This document shows, piece by piece, positions 1 through 11,311 of a DNA stretch of 64,000 nt (positions are counted from its first letter, which is position 1; each line of letters begins with the position of its first letter). Location of the stretch: assembly GCA_001936135.1 (NCBI GenBank), contig CP012809.1, positions 4,847,353-4,911,352 on the forward strand. Direction: 5' to 3'. The position numbers and the translations under genes were made by a program. This stretch comes from Saccharomycopsis fibuligera x Saccharomycopsis cf. fibuligera. Taxonomy: Eukaryota; Ascomycota; Saccharomycetes; Ascoideales; Saccharomycopsidaceae. The notes below the pieces were generated by a model. The model made no database searches. It was not told the origin of the DNA and saw only the letters and a program-made list of their open reading frames with translations.

Positions 1-2
1 AT

Positions 3-950
3 TCTCAGACAAAAACATCATCTTCATACCCATCCACTCCTGTCACCCCGGTAACGCCAAACTCTAATTCTAATTCTAATCCTAATCCTAATAATGCTAA
101 TGGTAATGTTAATGCTAATCAAAGGCAGCAGAATGAAGCTAGCTATGCTCACGATAATGATGTCAAGAATAATGAACCATATCAGAATCAGGCAAATATT
201 AATAATGATGCTAATATAGAGCCTAATGGTAATGGTAATGGTAATGGTAATGGTAATGATAATAATGGCGATCAAGACGTGGATAACTTACAGTCTTCGT
301 CAAGCAACGCATCGGAATATGATGGTCAGGAATACATTGACGAAAGTCAGTTTGACTTGACTACTATGCAACCAGATCAAGTAGTAGCGTCTACTGGTTG
401 GTTATTAGAAGCACCTGATAAAAAATACAAGAATAAAAAATGTTTAGTATTGGATTTGGATGAAACCTTGGTCCATTCCAGTTTCAAGTATTTGAGATCT
501 GCTGATTTTGTTATACCAGTTGAAATAGAGGGACAAATTCATAACGTTTACGTGATAAAAAGACCAGGTGTTGATGAGTTTATGAAAAGAGTAGGAGAAT
601 TATACGAAGTTGTTGTGTTCACTGCTTCGGTTTCTAGATATGGTGATCCTTTACTAGATGAGCTCGATATACACAAAAGTGTACATCATAGACTTTTTAG
701 AGACTCGTGCTACAACTATCAAGGGAATTATATCAAGAATTTGTCCCAGATTGGAAGACCTTTAAGTGACTTGATTATTATTGATAATTCTCCCGCTTCA
801 TACATATTCCATCCCCAACATGCTGTCCCAATTTCGAGCTGGTTCTCGGACGCTCATGATAATGAACTACTAGATATTTTACCGTTTTTAGAAGATTTGG
901 CAAAGCAAGATGTTGACGATGTTAGCTTGGTGCTAGATGTGACTACGTGA
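3..950 (+). CDS. PSR1: PSR1/PSR2-like plasma-membrane phosphatase, 5' truncated by the window
   Basis: C-terminal part of an FCP1/SCP-family HAD phosphatase. The frame is open from the first full codon at base 3, so the true start lies upstream of the window. The visible N-terminal part is an Asn-rich low-complexity linker with alternating Asn-Gly, followed by the catalytic domain. Seen directly: the [10 protein letters not shown] signature (about bases 454-483) holding the Asp nucleophile, the [12 protein letters not shown] and [14 protein letters not shown] segments, and [10 protein letters not shown] near the end. The C-terminus [20 protein letters not shown] resembles the end of S. cerevisiae Psr1. 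Known role of the family: Psr1/Psr2 are membrane-anchored phosphatases acting with Whi2 in the general and sodium stress response. The membrane-anchoring N-terminus is not in the window, so PSR1 versus a paralogue such as NEM1 rests on the catalytic domain and tail only. Confidence 0.88.
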   Translation, partial: SQTKTSSSYPSTPVTPVTPNSNSNSNPNPNNANGNVNANQRQQNEASYAHDNDVKNNEPYQNQANINNDANIEPNGNGNGNGNGNDNNGDQDVDNLQSSSSNASEYDGQEYIDESQFDLTTMQPDQVVASTGWLLEAPDKKYKNKKCLVLDLDETLVHSSFKYLRSADFVIPVEIEGQIHNVYVIKRPGVDEFMKRVGELYEVVVFTASVSRYGDPLLDELDIHKSVHHRLFRDSCYNYQGNYIKNLSQIGRPLSDLIIIDNSPASYIFHPQHAVPISSWFSDAHDNELLDILPFLEDLAKQDVDDVSLVLDVTT

Positions 951-2338
951 AAGAGTTGTGGCTTAATTTTCAGAGTTTTTACTTTTTTCTTTTTTTTTTT
1001 TTTTTCTGTTTATCTTTTGCTTATTCTATTTTACTACTTAATTATTTTTTTTTCCTACTAATCTCTGTTATTGCTTTTTAAAGGAAATTAATAAAAAAAA
1101 AAAAAAAAAAAAAGAATCAGGGTTGCAAAGCGAATATTAATTTTTAGTTGTCAAGGGACAACTAATGTCATCTTTTTTTTATTTTTTTTTTTATTTTCCT
1201 TTCAAGTCTTTTCGAATCATCATGAATTTTGTTTTCTATTTTTTTTCTCTTCAAGTTCTTTCATTTTGTTTGACTTTTTTAAAATTTCTTATTATTTCCT
1301 CATTTCTTTTTGCCCGCCATTTTTCCAATTTTTCTCATTTGTTGAATTTAGTCTTTCGTTTCTGTCAATTTGCTGAATGGATTTAGCTAATTTTTTTTTT
1401 TTTTTTTTTTTTTTTTGTTCATTTTATGTATACTTTATATTCTATTCTATTAGCAACTTTGTTTTTAGTTTTATTTTCCATTTTACGCTCTTCTGTGTTA
1501 AGTCATTCATTTTGTTGAGATTTTGTCCTTGCTTAATTAACTTGATTTTCATTCAATTTTTTTTTTCTTTTGTTCTGTTTTATTTTTTCTTTGGTTTCGT
1601 TTCGAATGTTGCAATTACTTCAATAACCATTTTATTTTATCTTTATAATTCCATTTATTCGGCTCTCTTTTAAAGTCATAGACAATCTATTATGATAAAA
1701 AAAAGTGTTTACCAGTGCAAACCGTACAAGTTGTAATAACAATATTATTTTTAAGAATTGAATAGCAGCAATGCTCGCTGTTGTTGTTGTTGTTGTTGTT
1801 GTTGTCGTTGTCGTTATACCTTCACGTGGAAATGATCTCTTGCTGTGCCAAGATTCTGAAATCATCATCAGCGTGGCTTGGACCTCGAGAATCAGGGGCA
1901 GGTCTGCAGATCCATACAGGAAACGTTTTTCGGGGTTCAACATGGTCAATGTACTTTACTCATGGAAACTTCACAGACACAAATACTGCCATAAATACCT
2001 TTTTTTCCCTGGATGCAACAACAATAGAGGAACCAACAAAATTTTTTTATTATTTCAAGTAAAGTGGAGCAACTTTGTTAAATAACAAGAAATGGTGCTT
2101 AAGTAGGACGGAGCCCTAAATAAAGTGCATAGCAAAGCTACCTCGTGATATGGTATTGGGCATAGCTAAATAGATTTGTAGAATATGTTCTAGCACGATT
2201 ATCTACTGACAAATAAAAACAAAATAAAATAGCAGGTTCAAATAAGAAATTTGTCTAACAATATATCAGTTTATGAACATCGAGTATGTATAAGTACATA
2301 GCGCAGTAAAAATTAGAGAAATTATAACAAACCACTAC
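951..2338. other. Gene-free intergenic region with homopolymer tracts
   Basis: Between the convergent PSR1-like gene and NAT1. It holds long T tracts (about 985-1006 and 1390-1412), an A tract (about 1092-1112) and a (TTG)n microsatellite at about 1778-1806 that continues imperfectly to 1816. The T-rich stretch right after the PSR1-like stop is compatible with 3'-end formation. Short frames across 1165-2085 are made of Phe, Val or Thr runs from these repeats and are not supported as genes. No tRNA or recognisable structural RNA was seen. Confidence 0.7.
1778..1816 (+). repeat. (TTG)n trinucleotide microsatellite
   Basis: About ten TTG/GTT units followed by imperfect GTC-GTT units. It would encode a Val or Leu run on the + strand and a Thr run on the - strand, which explains the short shadow frames here. 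No sign that it is translated. Confidence 0.85.
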
Positions 2339-4942
2339 TCAAATCCAATAGTACTCCTCAGCACCCTTTGACTTAACGTAGTCTTTAGCAATAACAACAT
2401 CATTAGGCTTCAATGATTTTTCAAATCCGCCATCTGAAACATGCGCAATTTTGTCACCATAGTTAGCGAGTTCTGCTGAAAATTTAGCCTCAGCCTCAGC
2501 AGCATCATCCTTATTGTCATTCTCAAATACCAATTTCAAAGCTTTCAAAAAATAATAGTTACTTTCGATACCGTTACCTACAAATTGAGAATATTTTACC
2601 AATGATCCAGATAAATTCAGTTCAGTAAAATCTGGGAACGTAGTCTCCACCGATTTGGAAACAATTTTTTTCAATGCAGCGAGTTTTGGATCATCAACTT
2701 GAGCATTATTGGCAAGGGTCAACTTAATCAAAAAGTATGCCAACAAGGTGGTTTCAGAAATTAATGTTTTGGCAGTCTTAAGGGTTTGGAAAGCCAAGAG
2801 ATATTTTGCTTGATGATAAAAGATCAAAAAGGCTAATTTGGTATAAAACACCGATGATTTGTCTTTTAACAAACTGAAAGTTTCGTTAAGTTGATCAATT
2901 GGAGTGGTAGTGCTGATAAGGTGCTCACCATAGACATCTTGATCATTGTCATAAGCAGTTACTTTATTAATTTCTTCTTCTTTCTTCTTATTGAACTTGT
3001 TTTTGTTTTTATTCTTGTTCTTTTTAGTGATAGCCAAATTGGTGTATTTTTCAAAAAGATTGGTCTTTTGATCTTCTTTTGTGGCCAAGTCATGGTTAAT
3101 TTGCAAATAAATCTCAGAGATACCCTTGACTGACCTAAGGAACAATGGTTGGTCATAGAGCTTATCAGCCCAATGCAACATATCAATATAAGCTCTTGGA
3201 GTACCTTTTCTCATACAGTAACTGTGGAAGTCCAATTGATCATTGTCATAGTCTTTGTAGTTCTTGACCACTGCATTGAACCTTTTCAAGGCAAGACCTT
3301 TAAATTTGTTGACCAAATCAATGTCTTCTTTAATCTCCTTGAGGGTTTCTGGCGGAATTTCCGCATCTTCAGCATCCAAAATTGTCAAACGTTTAAGCAA
3401 AGTATTTTTGGCTTCTTGGAATAATCTAAAGTAAGAATCAGCTTCTTCAATAAGATACCAATTGGCTTGCATTAAATGCAAGTCTTTTAATCCATTAACG
3501 GCATTATCATTTTTAGTAAATAGAGAAGCAACTTTGATGGCATTATCAACATCGTTAGATCTCAAATAGTATTTGACAGTTTTGCAATTAATAAATCTAT
3601 CTTGCAAATCTAATAATCTGGCACTGTTAACAATTTCACTAGCTTTTTGGAATTCACCCTTATGCTTGGTAATTTTACCCTTCAACAAATAGAGCTCAAC
3701 CAATGTTGGAGAATGGCTGATGGCTTTGTCAACATACTCTTCGGCCTTGGCTAAATCATGAAGGGCCAAGTAATGTTGGGAGATGAAATATAATGTCCAA
3801 ACAACCACGGTTGGATCAGCAACTTTATCAGAAGTAATTTCTTTTAAATACTCAAAAACCAATCTTTCAAGAACTTTAGCCTTTTCTGGATTCTTGTAAA
3901 CAAATGATAAAGCATTAAACACCGATGGAACGCCTCTTGAAAGTTTGGAGGTTAAGTAAGCATTTAATTTGGATTCAAACTCTCTGCTAGCTGATGGCAA
4001 GAATACCAATGGGATAATTTTTGGAGGATCAGACCTTGGGTAAAATTTCTCAAGCTTGTTGTACAATCTGAGTCTCTTGTTGGTTTCAGAAGAAGCGATA
4101 CCCAAGCTAGCTTCCAACAAGTAGTAGTAGTCTACCTTATCAGGGTTTCTTTGCAATAATTTTCTGTATGTTAAAGAAGCAGCTTTATGATCTCCAAGCA
4201 TGGATTGATACAATGCTCTAGATTCGTAGACACTCAACTTATCCAAGACGTTCGGCTCAATTTTTTGCAAATTCTCCAACGCTCTCTTAACATCACCACT
4301 TTCAAAAATAATTCTGTTTTTGTAAAGCAAACATTCAGAATGCTCAAAAAATTCAGGTTCAGAAAGTTTTCCTTCAGCCAAGTCTTCAAATCTTGTCAAA
4401 GTTTTCTCGGCTAAGTTGTAAGTTTCATTCAAGTGATGGGCTACTGCCAAACCAGTCCAGTGAGCTCTGTAACCTGGGAATTCATCTAAAATTTCACCTC
4501 GGGAAGTTGCCATTGCTTTATATCTTCTCAATTGAGCTTCAGTGACAGATAAATCTTTCAAGATGTTCTTGTTTTCCGAGCCATTGTCTAATGCCAATCT
4601 ATAGTATTTGGCGGCTTCAGCATAATCACAAATGGCTCTACTGAAAATGGCAATAATGTGGTTGATAATCGGGTTGGACTCATCCTCTTTCAATGCTTTG
4701 CGGAAGTACAGTTTAGCTTCAACATGTTGTGGGTCTTCGTTTTTGCCGTTAGCGCTGTGGATGTTGTACAATAACAACCCTTTCAATGCCAAAGATGGTG
4801 CATGGGATTTTTTCTTCAAGTTGGTGTCAATAAGCTTCAATGCCTTCTTGTGGTGCTTGGCCTCGTACAATTTCAAGGCTTCTTTGAAGTTTGTATCCTC
4901 TTTAGTTTGGAAAAGCGGCTGGCCCCTTGCTCTTCTGGACAT
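2339..4942 (-). CDS. NAT1: N-terminal acetyltransferase A auxiliary (ribosome-anchoring) subunit
   Basis: 867 residues, start ATG complementary to 4940-4942. Nat1/Naa15 is the large TPR subunit of NatA, which binds the catalytic Ard1/Naa10 and docks it at the ribosome for co-translational N-acetylation. The match to S. cerevisiae Nat1 runs end to end: N-terminal MSRRARGQPLFQ then EALKLYEAKHHKKALKLID, LALKGLLLYN, the HSECLLYKNRI block, LDLQDRFINCKTVKYYLRSN, VASLFTKNDNAVNGLKDLHLMQANW, GLALKRFNAV, and DQLDFHSYCMRKGTPRAYIDML. A Lys/Asn-rich low-complexity insert sits at about residues 645-665, where the yeast protein also has a basic linker. It is convergent with the PSR1-like gene and divergent from EPL1. 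Confidence 0.97.
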   Translation of the reverse strand: MSRRARGQPLFQTKEDTNFKEALKLYEAKHHKKALKLIDTNLKKKSHAPSLALKGLLLYNIHSANGKNEDPQHVEAKLYFRKALKEDESNPIINHIIAIFSRAICDYAEAAKYYRLALDNGSENKNILKDLSVTEAQLRRYKAMATSRGEILDEFPGYRAHWTGLAVAHHLNETYNLAEKTLTRFEDLAEGKLSEPEFFEHSECLLYKNRIIFESGDVKRALENLQKIEPNVLDKLSVYESRALYQSMLGDHKAASLTYRKLLQRNPDKVDYYYLLEASLGIASSETNKRLRLYNKLEKFYPRSDPPKIIPLVFLPSASREFESKLNAYLTSKLSRGVPSVFNALSFVYKNPEKAKVLERLVFEYLKEITSDKVADPTVVVWTLYFISQHYLALHDLAKAEEYVDKAISHSPTLVELYLLKGKITKHKGEFQKASEIVNSARLLDLQDRFINCKTVKYYLRSNDVDNAIKVASLFTKNDNAVNGLKDLHLMQANWYLIEEADSYFRLFQEAKNTLLKRLTILDAEDAEIPPETLKEIKEDIDLVNKFKGLALKRFNAVVKNYKDYDNDQLDFHSYCMRKGTPRAYIDMLHWADKLYDQPLFLRSVKGISEIYLQINHDLATKEDQKTNLFEKYTNLAITKKNKNKNKNKFNKKKEEEINKVTAYDNDQDVYGEHLISTTTPIDQLNETFSLLKDKSSVFYTKLAFLIFYHQAKYLLAFQTLKTAKTLISETTLLAYFLIKLTLANNAQVDDPKLAALKKIVSKSVETTFPDFTELNLSGSLVKYSQFVGNGIESNYYFLKALKLVFENDNKDDAAEAEAKFSAELANYGDKIAHVSDGGFEKSLKPNDVVIAKDYVKSKGAEEYYWI

Positions 4943-5657
4943 CTTTGATAGGTGTTATTTATTTAGTTGGCCGATTGACCTTTTATATTCACTCTTGTTC
5001 CATTTCTTCAGCTTTTCTAATTTGTTCAATGTTCATCCATTGAATATCTTCTATCATTCTGTTTTCGGTGATCTGCTGGAGTCGACCAGTACTGCATAAC
5101 CATACTAGTCACATGATGCTTATTGTGAACAGTTTTCATCACGTGCATCACATGATATTATCTTTTATAATTTGCCATATTGGGAAGGTAGCCTAGTGAT
5201 ACCCTACCTTACACCTTGCCTGGCAACGTAGCATAGCAACCTTACAGCACGACAAACAAACAAACAAATAAATGCCTATCGCCCAGTTTCGCCTCAGCGC
5301 CCGCTGCTGCCGCCGCCAACCATCCAGTAATCCAGCAATCGCAGTGTTCGCAGCAGGGGCGGGCACGGGTGAAAATTTTTTCTTTTCATTCGGCGCTCAG
5401 CTCGGCGGTAATAGGGGACCTAATACCATCGCGAAAATACACTTGTCAACAACAATAATAACGCACTAACAAAGCATCAACATCCACACAACTACGAGCA
5501 GCCGCCCTCCAGTCAATCAAAGTAAATAGTACCCAATTGACATCTACAACCTGTCCCCGGTTCCTCAGTGTCCTGACATGGCCATCAGTTCTCCTTCATC
5601 CCACTGACCAGTCTTTTTCGCCACCCTCCCAACCCCTAATTAATAAATGTCACATTT
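4943..5657. other. NAT1/EPL1 divergent promoter region
   Basis: 715 bp without a convincing gene. It holds a cluster of three RTCACRTG motifs (separate entry), then a GC-rich stretch at 5275-5420 and an unusually long leader before EPL1. A 65-codon frame starts at ATG 5272 (stop near 5469). It would be an upstream ORF if the EPL1 transcript starts before it, but its composition gives no sign of a conserved protein. Confidence 0.6.
5108..5154. promoter_or_regulatory. Cluster of three Cbf1/bHLH-type sites (RTCACRTG)
   Basis: GTCACATG at 5108-5115, ATCACGTG at 5138-5145 (a full CACGTG E-box) and ATCACATG at 5147-5154, all within 47 bp between divergent NAT1 and EPL1. RTCACRTG is the consensus of the CDEI element bound by Cbf1 in yeasts, and CACGTG cores are also read by other bHLH factors. 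A further ATCACATG lies at 15694-15701 between CCT5 and CLP1. Binding is inferred from sequence only. Confidence 0.5.
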
Positions 5658-5661
5658 ATGA
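5647..5661 (+). promoter_or_regulatory. Four-codon uORF overlapping the EPL1 start codon
   Basis: ATG TCA CAT TTA TGA. Its stop codon shares bases with the EPL1 ATG at 5658 (ATGA overlap), the geometry seen in termination-reinitiation. If transcripts include it, translation of EPL1 from 5658 would depend on leaky scanning or reinitiation, or would use the next in-frame ATG at 5670. That the RNA contains this stretch is inferred. Confidence 0.45.
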
Positions 5662-8561
5662 GAACGACGATGGCGGTTCCTCCTTCCGTTGGCGCTCGTT
5701 TTAGACAGCGAAAGATCTCGGTGAAGCAGACGCTTCAAATCCTTAGGCAACCAGAGGTGCCAGACCTCGAGAAAGAAGATCAACAGCGTGAACTTCAACA
5801 TGTCGAGACCGGTGTTGAGAAGCACGAAGAGACCGAGGTCCACTTGCAACGTATCATGAAGATGGCGGGCGCCACCGGCGGTGCACCGACTTCCGCTCCC
5901 GCCACCGCTCCCGCCGCCGCTCCCGCGCTGAAGAAAGACGCAGGCGCGGTCTCCAAACCTCACCATCAAGATCAAGATCAAGATGGAGATCAAGGTCAAA
6001 AGCAGCAGGAGCAGCAGCAACAGCAGCAGCAGCAACAACAACAACGGGAACAGGAACAAGAAAATAAATTTTTCATTCCAACGCCCGATGCTTCTAAGCT
6101 ATGGAAAGACGCAAAGAAGTATTACACAGGTACTTACAACCTTTCAAATTCCTATTTAAAAACATCTGCGACAGTTGAGGACACCGTCGGAGTGCCCTAC
6201 TGTATGGATGAAGAGGATGAGGAATGGCTCAACAAATTCAATTCGAATGAAGATAACAACAATAATGATGATAATAAAAATAATGAGAGTCTGGTGCTGC
6301 AGCAGCAGCAGCAGGAGAATAGAGACAAAAAAAAACCTAACTCACTCCTGGAAGACGAATTTGAATTGTTAGTGGATACTTTTGAAAGAGTTATCAATGA
6401 AAAACAGCCTTTCATTACCATTGACCCCACTGAAATCCTTGGTTTTGATCAGATAAAAGAATATGCATTGACCCCAGACAAGACCTCGCCGACAGCTGTC
6501 AAAGATAGTTTGAAAAAAGAGATGCATGTTGACAGCTTTGTTACGTTGTTAGACCCGGCCAATGCAGAAGAACAAGAAAAGAACATTAGACCGTTGGAAA
6601 CCCTTTTGCAGGATTTTGGTAATGATGTGTATGTTTATTGGAAAAGAAGAAGAATAGAAAGACAAGGCCAGCCTTTGACACCTCAACTCAAATTTGAAGA
6701 CCCATCTGATAGAAATAATGACGATGATCCGTTTGTGTGTTTTAGAAGAAGAGAATTTAGACAACAAAGAAAAACGAGAAAAACTGATATGCAGAGTGCA
6801 GAAAAATTGAGGAGATTACATATTGAGCTCAAAAGTGTCAAGTTGTTGGTTTCTTTAGTTGCTCAAAGAGAACTCAAGAGACAAGAGTCCATTAAGCTTG
6901 AACGTGAAGTGTTTGAAGATAGATGTCACTTTAAAAGTTTGAAACGTGAGTTGGGCATTAAAGGCGATGAAGAAGATTTGGTTCAACACAAAAAGAAGAA
7001 AATAATCCCACCACCACCTCCTCCTGTGGTTCCTCAAACATCACGTAAAGAAGAAGTGGTGAAGACTAAAGAAGAAAAATCTAAGAAGGAGAAAATTCCA
7101 AAGGCTCAAAAAGCAGCAGTGTCACAGGAAGAACTTAAAAATGTCAAGAAGCAAATGGCTACTAGTCACATTACCGCTCAGCCATATGTCAAATTGCCAG
7201 CATCTAAGATCCCAGATATGGAATTAGAAAGCGTTTCTCAGGTTTTAATGAATAAGAACCATGCTATTGAAAGAGCTGTCAATGAGAAGCTCAGACAAAG
7301 AATGTTGAATGAAAACAATGCTGATTGGATCAACTTGACTGATGATTCCATGAACCCTTTTTTCACTCTTTCCAATGCCCATGCCGATATCAAAGAATAC
7401 AGCCATTTACCATACAGTTCTATTGTTTCTAGTTTGTTTGAAGTGCAAGCAAGTAATTTCTTGAATGCTGAGCTTCATGAACATTTGCGAAATGGTAGAT
7501 ATGCACCGAATTCCACCATTGCCTTTGATGGGAGTAACGGGGAGAAAATCGATCAAGAGGAATTGCATAGCTTACTTGAAATTGTCACCAAAAACATACA
7601 AGACAACAATAACAATATGGAACCAGCTAATACTTTGATCAACCCGACAATGTCAGCAGCAACAACAACAACCACAAAAGGGGTTACTAATAACAAATAT
7701 AATGCTTTCCAGCCAGAATTTTACAGTCCTTATGAGAAGGAAGGCCAACCTAATGTGTCGGAGCCAATTTTTAGATTGAGAAAAAGAGCTGCTAGAGGTG
7801 GTAGAATAATGATTGATAGAAGAGGTTTAATTAGGAAATCTGATTTCAAATTGAGTGATTTCGTTGATTTCAATGGTGATGGTACTGCATCTGCTAATGA
7901 TGAAGATGAAGATGAAAGTATGGCGGATGTTGGTGGCATTTATGATAACAATGAAAATACCAATGACCTTAGTGACCGTGAACTCTTGAGTAAACGAGTT
8001 GCAAAGGAGAAAGGTATTGATGTTTACAATTCTCAAATTGACAAGTATATCAGACACGATAGCCGGTGGAAGTATGATAACGATTTTCCAGAATCAATGG
8101 AGGCCAAATATGATCCATTTGGTTCTGATCCGCTGAAACTTAACTGTATCTCTAACGATACACAATCCATTAGATTTGGCAGTATGTTGCTTTCAAAAGC
8201 TTATGAATCTTATAGAGAAGCTCAAATCCAAAGACAGCAAATGATTATTCAAAACAAAAGACGGATGCATTACTTGCAACAGCAAAGAATACAGCAAATT
8301 ACACAAGCCAAACAAGCAGCTTTACAGCAGCGGCAATTACAGCAACAACAAAAACAACATCAACTACAGCAACAACAGTCACAGAAAGCTCAACAAAAAC
8401 TCCAACAGTCACAGCTGCAGAAACAACACTCTCAACCGCCATCTTCACAGCATTCACAACAGCTACAAAAACCACAATCACAGCCCCAATCACCACCCCA
8501 ACAGCAGCAGCAATCACAAAAACAACAAACACAACCACAACAACAGCAAACCGTTGGTTGA
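5658..8561 (+). CDS. EPL1: Enhancer-of-polycomb-like NuA4 subunit
   Basis: 967 residues. Epl1 is the scaffold of the NuA4/Piccolo histone H4/H2A acetyltransferase, holding Esa1 and Yng2 in the nucleus. The EPcA domain is clear: ARFRQRKISVKQTL near the start, VETGVEKHEETEVHLQRI (about residues 50-67), then FFIPTPDASKLWKDAKKYYTG and the SATVEDTVGVPYCMDEEDEEWLN, DEFELLVDTFERVI, and RPLETLLQDFG blocks. Further on are DPFVCFRRREFRQQRKTRKTD and, C-terminal, the conserved SNDTQSIRFGSMLLSKAYESYREAQ. It is longer than S. cerevisiae Epl1 because of Gln/Ala/Pro inserts (about residues 115-133) and a Gln-rich tail of about 100 residues. Starts at ATG 5658 or ATG 5670 are both possible. CTG codons (for example residue 826) may be Ser. 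Confidence 0.96.
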   Translation: MRTTMAVPPSVGARFRQRKISVKQTLQILRQPEVPDLEKEDQQRELQHVETGVEKHEETEVHLQRIMKMAGATGGAPTSAPATAPAAAPALKKDAGAVSKPHHQDQDQDGDQGQKQQEQQQQQQQQQQQREQEQENKFFIPTPDASKLWKDAKKYYTGTYNLSNSYLKTSATVEDTVGVPYCMDEEDEEWLNKFNSNEDNNNNDDNKNNESLVLQQQQQENRDKKKPNSLLEDEFELLVDTFERVINEKQPFITIDPTEILGFDQIKEYALTPDKTSPTAVKDSLKKEMHVDSFVTLLDPANAEEQEKNIRPLETLLQDFGNDVYVYWKRRRIERQGQPLTPQLKFEDPSDRNNDDDPFVCFRRREFRQQRKTRKTDMQSAEKLRRLHIELKSVKLLVSLVAQRELKRQESIKLEREVFEDRCHFKSLKRELGIKGDEEDLVQHKKKKIIPPPPPPVVPQTSRKEEVVKTKEEKSKKEKIPKAQKAAVSQEELKNVKKQMATSHITAQPYVKLPASKIPDMELESVSQVLMNKNHAIERAVNEKLRQRMLNENNADWINLTDDSMNPFFTLSNAHADIKEYSHLPYSSIVSSLFEVQASNFLNAELHEHLRNGRYAPNSTIAFDGSNGEKIDQEELHSLLEIVTKNIQDNNNNMEPANTLINPTMSAATTTTTKGVTNNKYNAFQPEFYSPYEKEGQPNVSEPIFRLRKRAARGGRIMIDRRGLIRKSDFKLSDFVDFNGDGTASANDEDEDESMADVGGIYDNNENTNDLSDRELLSKRVAKEKGIDVYNSQIDKYIRHDSRWKYDNDFPESMEAKYDPFGSDPLKLNCISNDTQSIRFGSMLLSKAYESYREAQIQRQQMIIQNKRRMHYLQQQRIQQITQAKQAALQQRQLQQQQKQHQLQQQQSQKAQQKLQQSQLQKQHSQPPSSQHSQQLQKPQSQPQSPPQQQQQSQKQQTQPQQQQTVG
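6001..6050 (+). repeat. CAG/CAA tract encoding polyglutamine in EPL1
   Basis: A near-continuous run of CAG and CAA codons encodes about 15 Gln within the EPL1 N-terminal domain region. A shorter CAG run lies at about 6299-6312 and a much longer Gln-rich region at 8270-8550. Such tracts are prone to length variation between strains. Confidence 0.85.
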
Positions 8562-8871
8562 TTAGATATATTCACTTCATGATTTTCTGTGTATTAATAT
8601 TTTTTGGCCCTTTTTTGAATGGCATTTATGCAGCAGAAGAGCCTTGTACATTATAATGACTTTTTTTTTTTGAAATTACTAGTCTTTACTTCGCTTTTTC
8701 CTATATTCTTTTTTTTTTTTTTTTTTTATTTGATTTTCTGATTTTGTTTTGTTTTTATATTTTAGGTTCTATTATTTGTCTTCATTTTTTTTTCTCTTTT
8801 CTCCTCACTGACCCTTCTGGTTCACGACATTGTTCTTGTGTTTATTGATTTTTAAAGTTTTGGTTCCCTCT
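8562..8871. other. EPL1 3' region
   Basis: T-rich stretches (about 8660-8671 and 8710-8727) downstream of the EPL1 stop, compatible with 3'-end processing. No gene seen. Confidence 0.6.
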
Positions 8872-9042
8872 TCAATGATGACGTTTTTTACCGTGTTTGA
8901 AGTTTTCGACACCTAATTTTGGTTTTCTGATATAGGTCTTCAAATCTCGTTTTTTGGTTTTGTGATTTCTTATTTTCTGCATTCTTGCTAGAGCACCTTT
9001 CAATCTTTTGCAACGAGCTATTAACGTTTCAGAACGCACCAT
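8872..9042 (-). CDS. Small, highly basic ORF, unrecognised; possibly the last exon of a spliced gene
   Basis: A 56-codon frame from ATG (complement of 9040-9042) to TGA (complement of 8872-8874). The product begins MVRSETLIARCKRLKGALAR and ends ENFKHGKKRHH. It is rich in Lys, Arg and His with few hydrophobics, like a ribosomal, nucleolar or RNA-binding peptide. The frame stays open 9 codons upstream of the ATG (DQVLRCKGR), up to a candidate 3' splice site TTCTTAG, so the coding exon could be 8872-9069. I could not find a convincing 5' splice site or first exon; a 69-codon frame at 9206-9415 is a possible but unsupported upstream part. I do not recognise the family. Protein-like composition in an AT-rich gap is the main support. 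Confidence 0.45.
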   Translation of the reverse strand: MVRSETLIARCKRLKGALARMQKIRNHKTKKRDLKTYIRKPKLGVENFKHGKKRHH

Positions 9043-9069
9043 GCGACCCTTACATCTTAAAACTTGATC

Positions 9070-9798
9070 CTAAGAAATAGATTACAAGTATCAGCGAAAA
9101 AAAAAAAAATGATGGATTAAGGATTTGCGGGAGACATAATACTCAATTGCAAGGGGCTCTTTAGGAAAGGTTTTGTGTAGAAAAAGCTAAACTTGAGCTT
9201 GGTAACTAAGAAAAGGGCCTCACCCAAAGCGCTACACATTTATAATTGACCCAACAAGAGCTCTGATAAGAGCAAACTTCTTTAACTAATGAATGAGCTG
9301 AAATTTTTTTTTCTCTATGGAGTTTGGTAAAGGTGACTTCAGGTTGAAGTTGGTCACAATGTCTAGGTAATACCTTACGTGGTTCCTCCTTCCAAATGGA
9401 AGGCACGCATAACATAATTTTGCAGGAAGAGATTTGAGCCTTCTCTTATTATATTTCCTCGCGGTTACACTACAAGATGACTGTAAAAGATAATAGTAAC
9501 AAATGTGATAACAGTAACAATTATAAACAGTAGAAATAGATGGAAAGAATAAGAGAATGGAAAATGAAGACAAAATAAAAAAAAAAAAAAAAAAATGGAA
9601 AAAAGTTGAAAAGTTGAAAACAAAGACAAAGACAAAGACAAAGAAAAGTGATGTAGTGAAACTTAAAAAAACAAAACAAATTGGTTGGTTAAAAAAAAAA
9701 AAAAGAATAATAAATGCCCGTCACTATCAAACAAAGAAAAGTACCAAGAAGAATATACACTAAACATTTCTCAGTTGCCGTACCTCTCTCTTTCTCTT

Positions 9799-9838
<40 letters not shown>

Positions 9839-9921
9839 TGTGTTATTTTTTAATTTTTTTTTTTCTTGTTTTAAATTAAACCTATTTTTTTCCTTGAAAT
9901 GCAACATAGTTTAGGAATAAC
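9070..9921. other. Intergenic region with extreme homopolymers
   Basis: Between the small basic ORF and MNN9. Notable are an A tract at about 9577-9594, a GACAAA repeat at about 9620-9642, and a T run of about 36 bases at 9801-9836 just beyond the MNN9 3' end. Frames here are Lys or Phe runs from these tracts. No gene is supported other than the doubtful 9206-9415 frame mentioned with the small basic ORF. Confidence 0.6.
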
Positions 9922-11193
<1,272 letters not shown>

Positions 11194-11311
11194 TTATTTT
11201 TTGTTTGGTTTTTCGTTCTCTTCTTTTGACCACGCCGCTGCTTTTCACTTCTCGCAGTCGATGGTAGAAAGCAACAAGGGCCGGGTTACTGCTCGTGAAG
11301 GAAATTCGCAC

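Noticed and set aside
1632-2085. Frames of about 93-105 codons on both strands around the (TTG)n repeat
   Set aside because: All depend on the microsatellite, overlap one another on both strands, and lack family features or splice signals.
5272-5469. 65-codon frame in the NAT1/EPL1 promoter as a gene
   Set aside because: It has an ATG, but lies in a GC-rich leader with unremarkable composition and no sign of conservation; at most it is an upstream ORF.
8872-8931. Box C/D snoRNA (ATGATGA and CTGA about 55 bp apart)
   Set aside because: No terminal stem forms, and the interval is part of a protein-like frame on the other strand.
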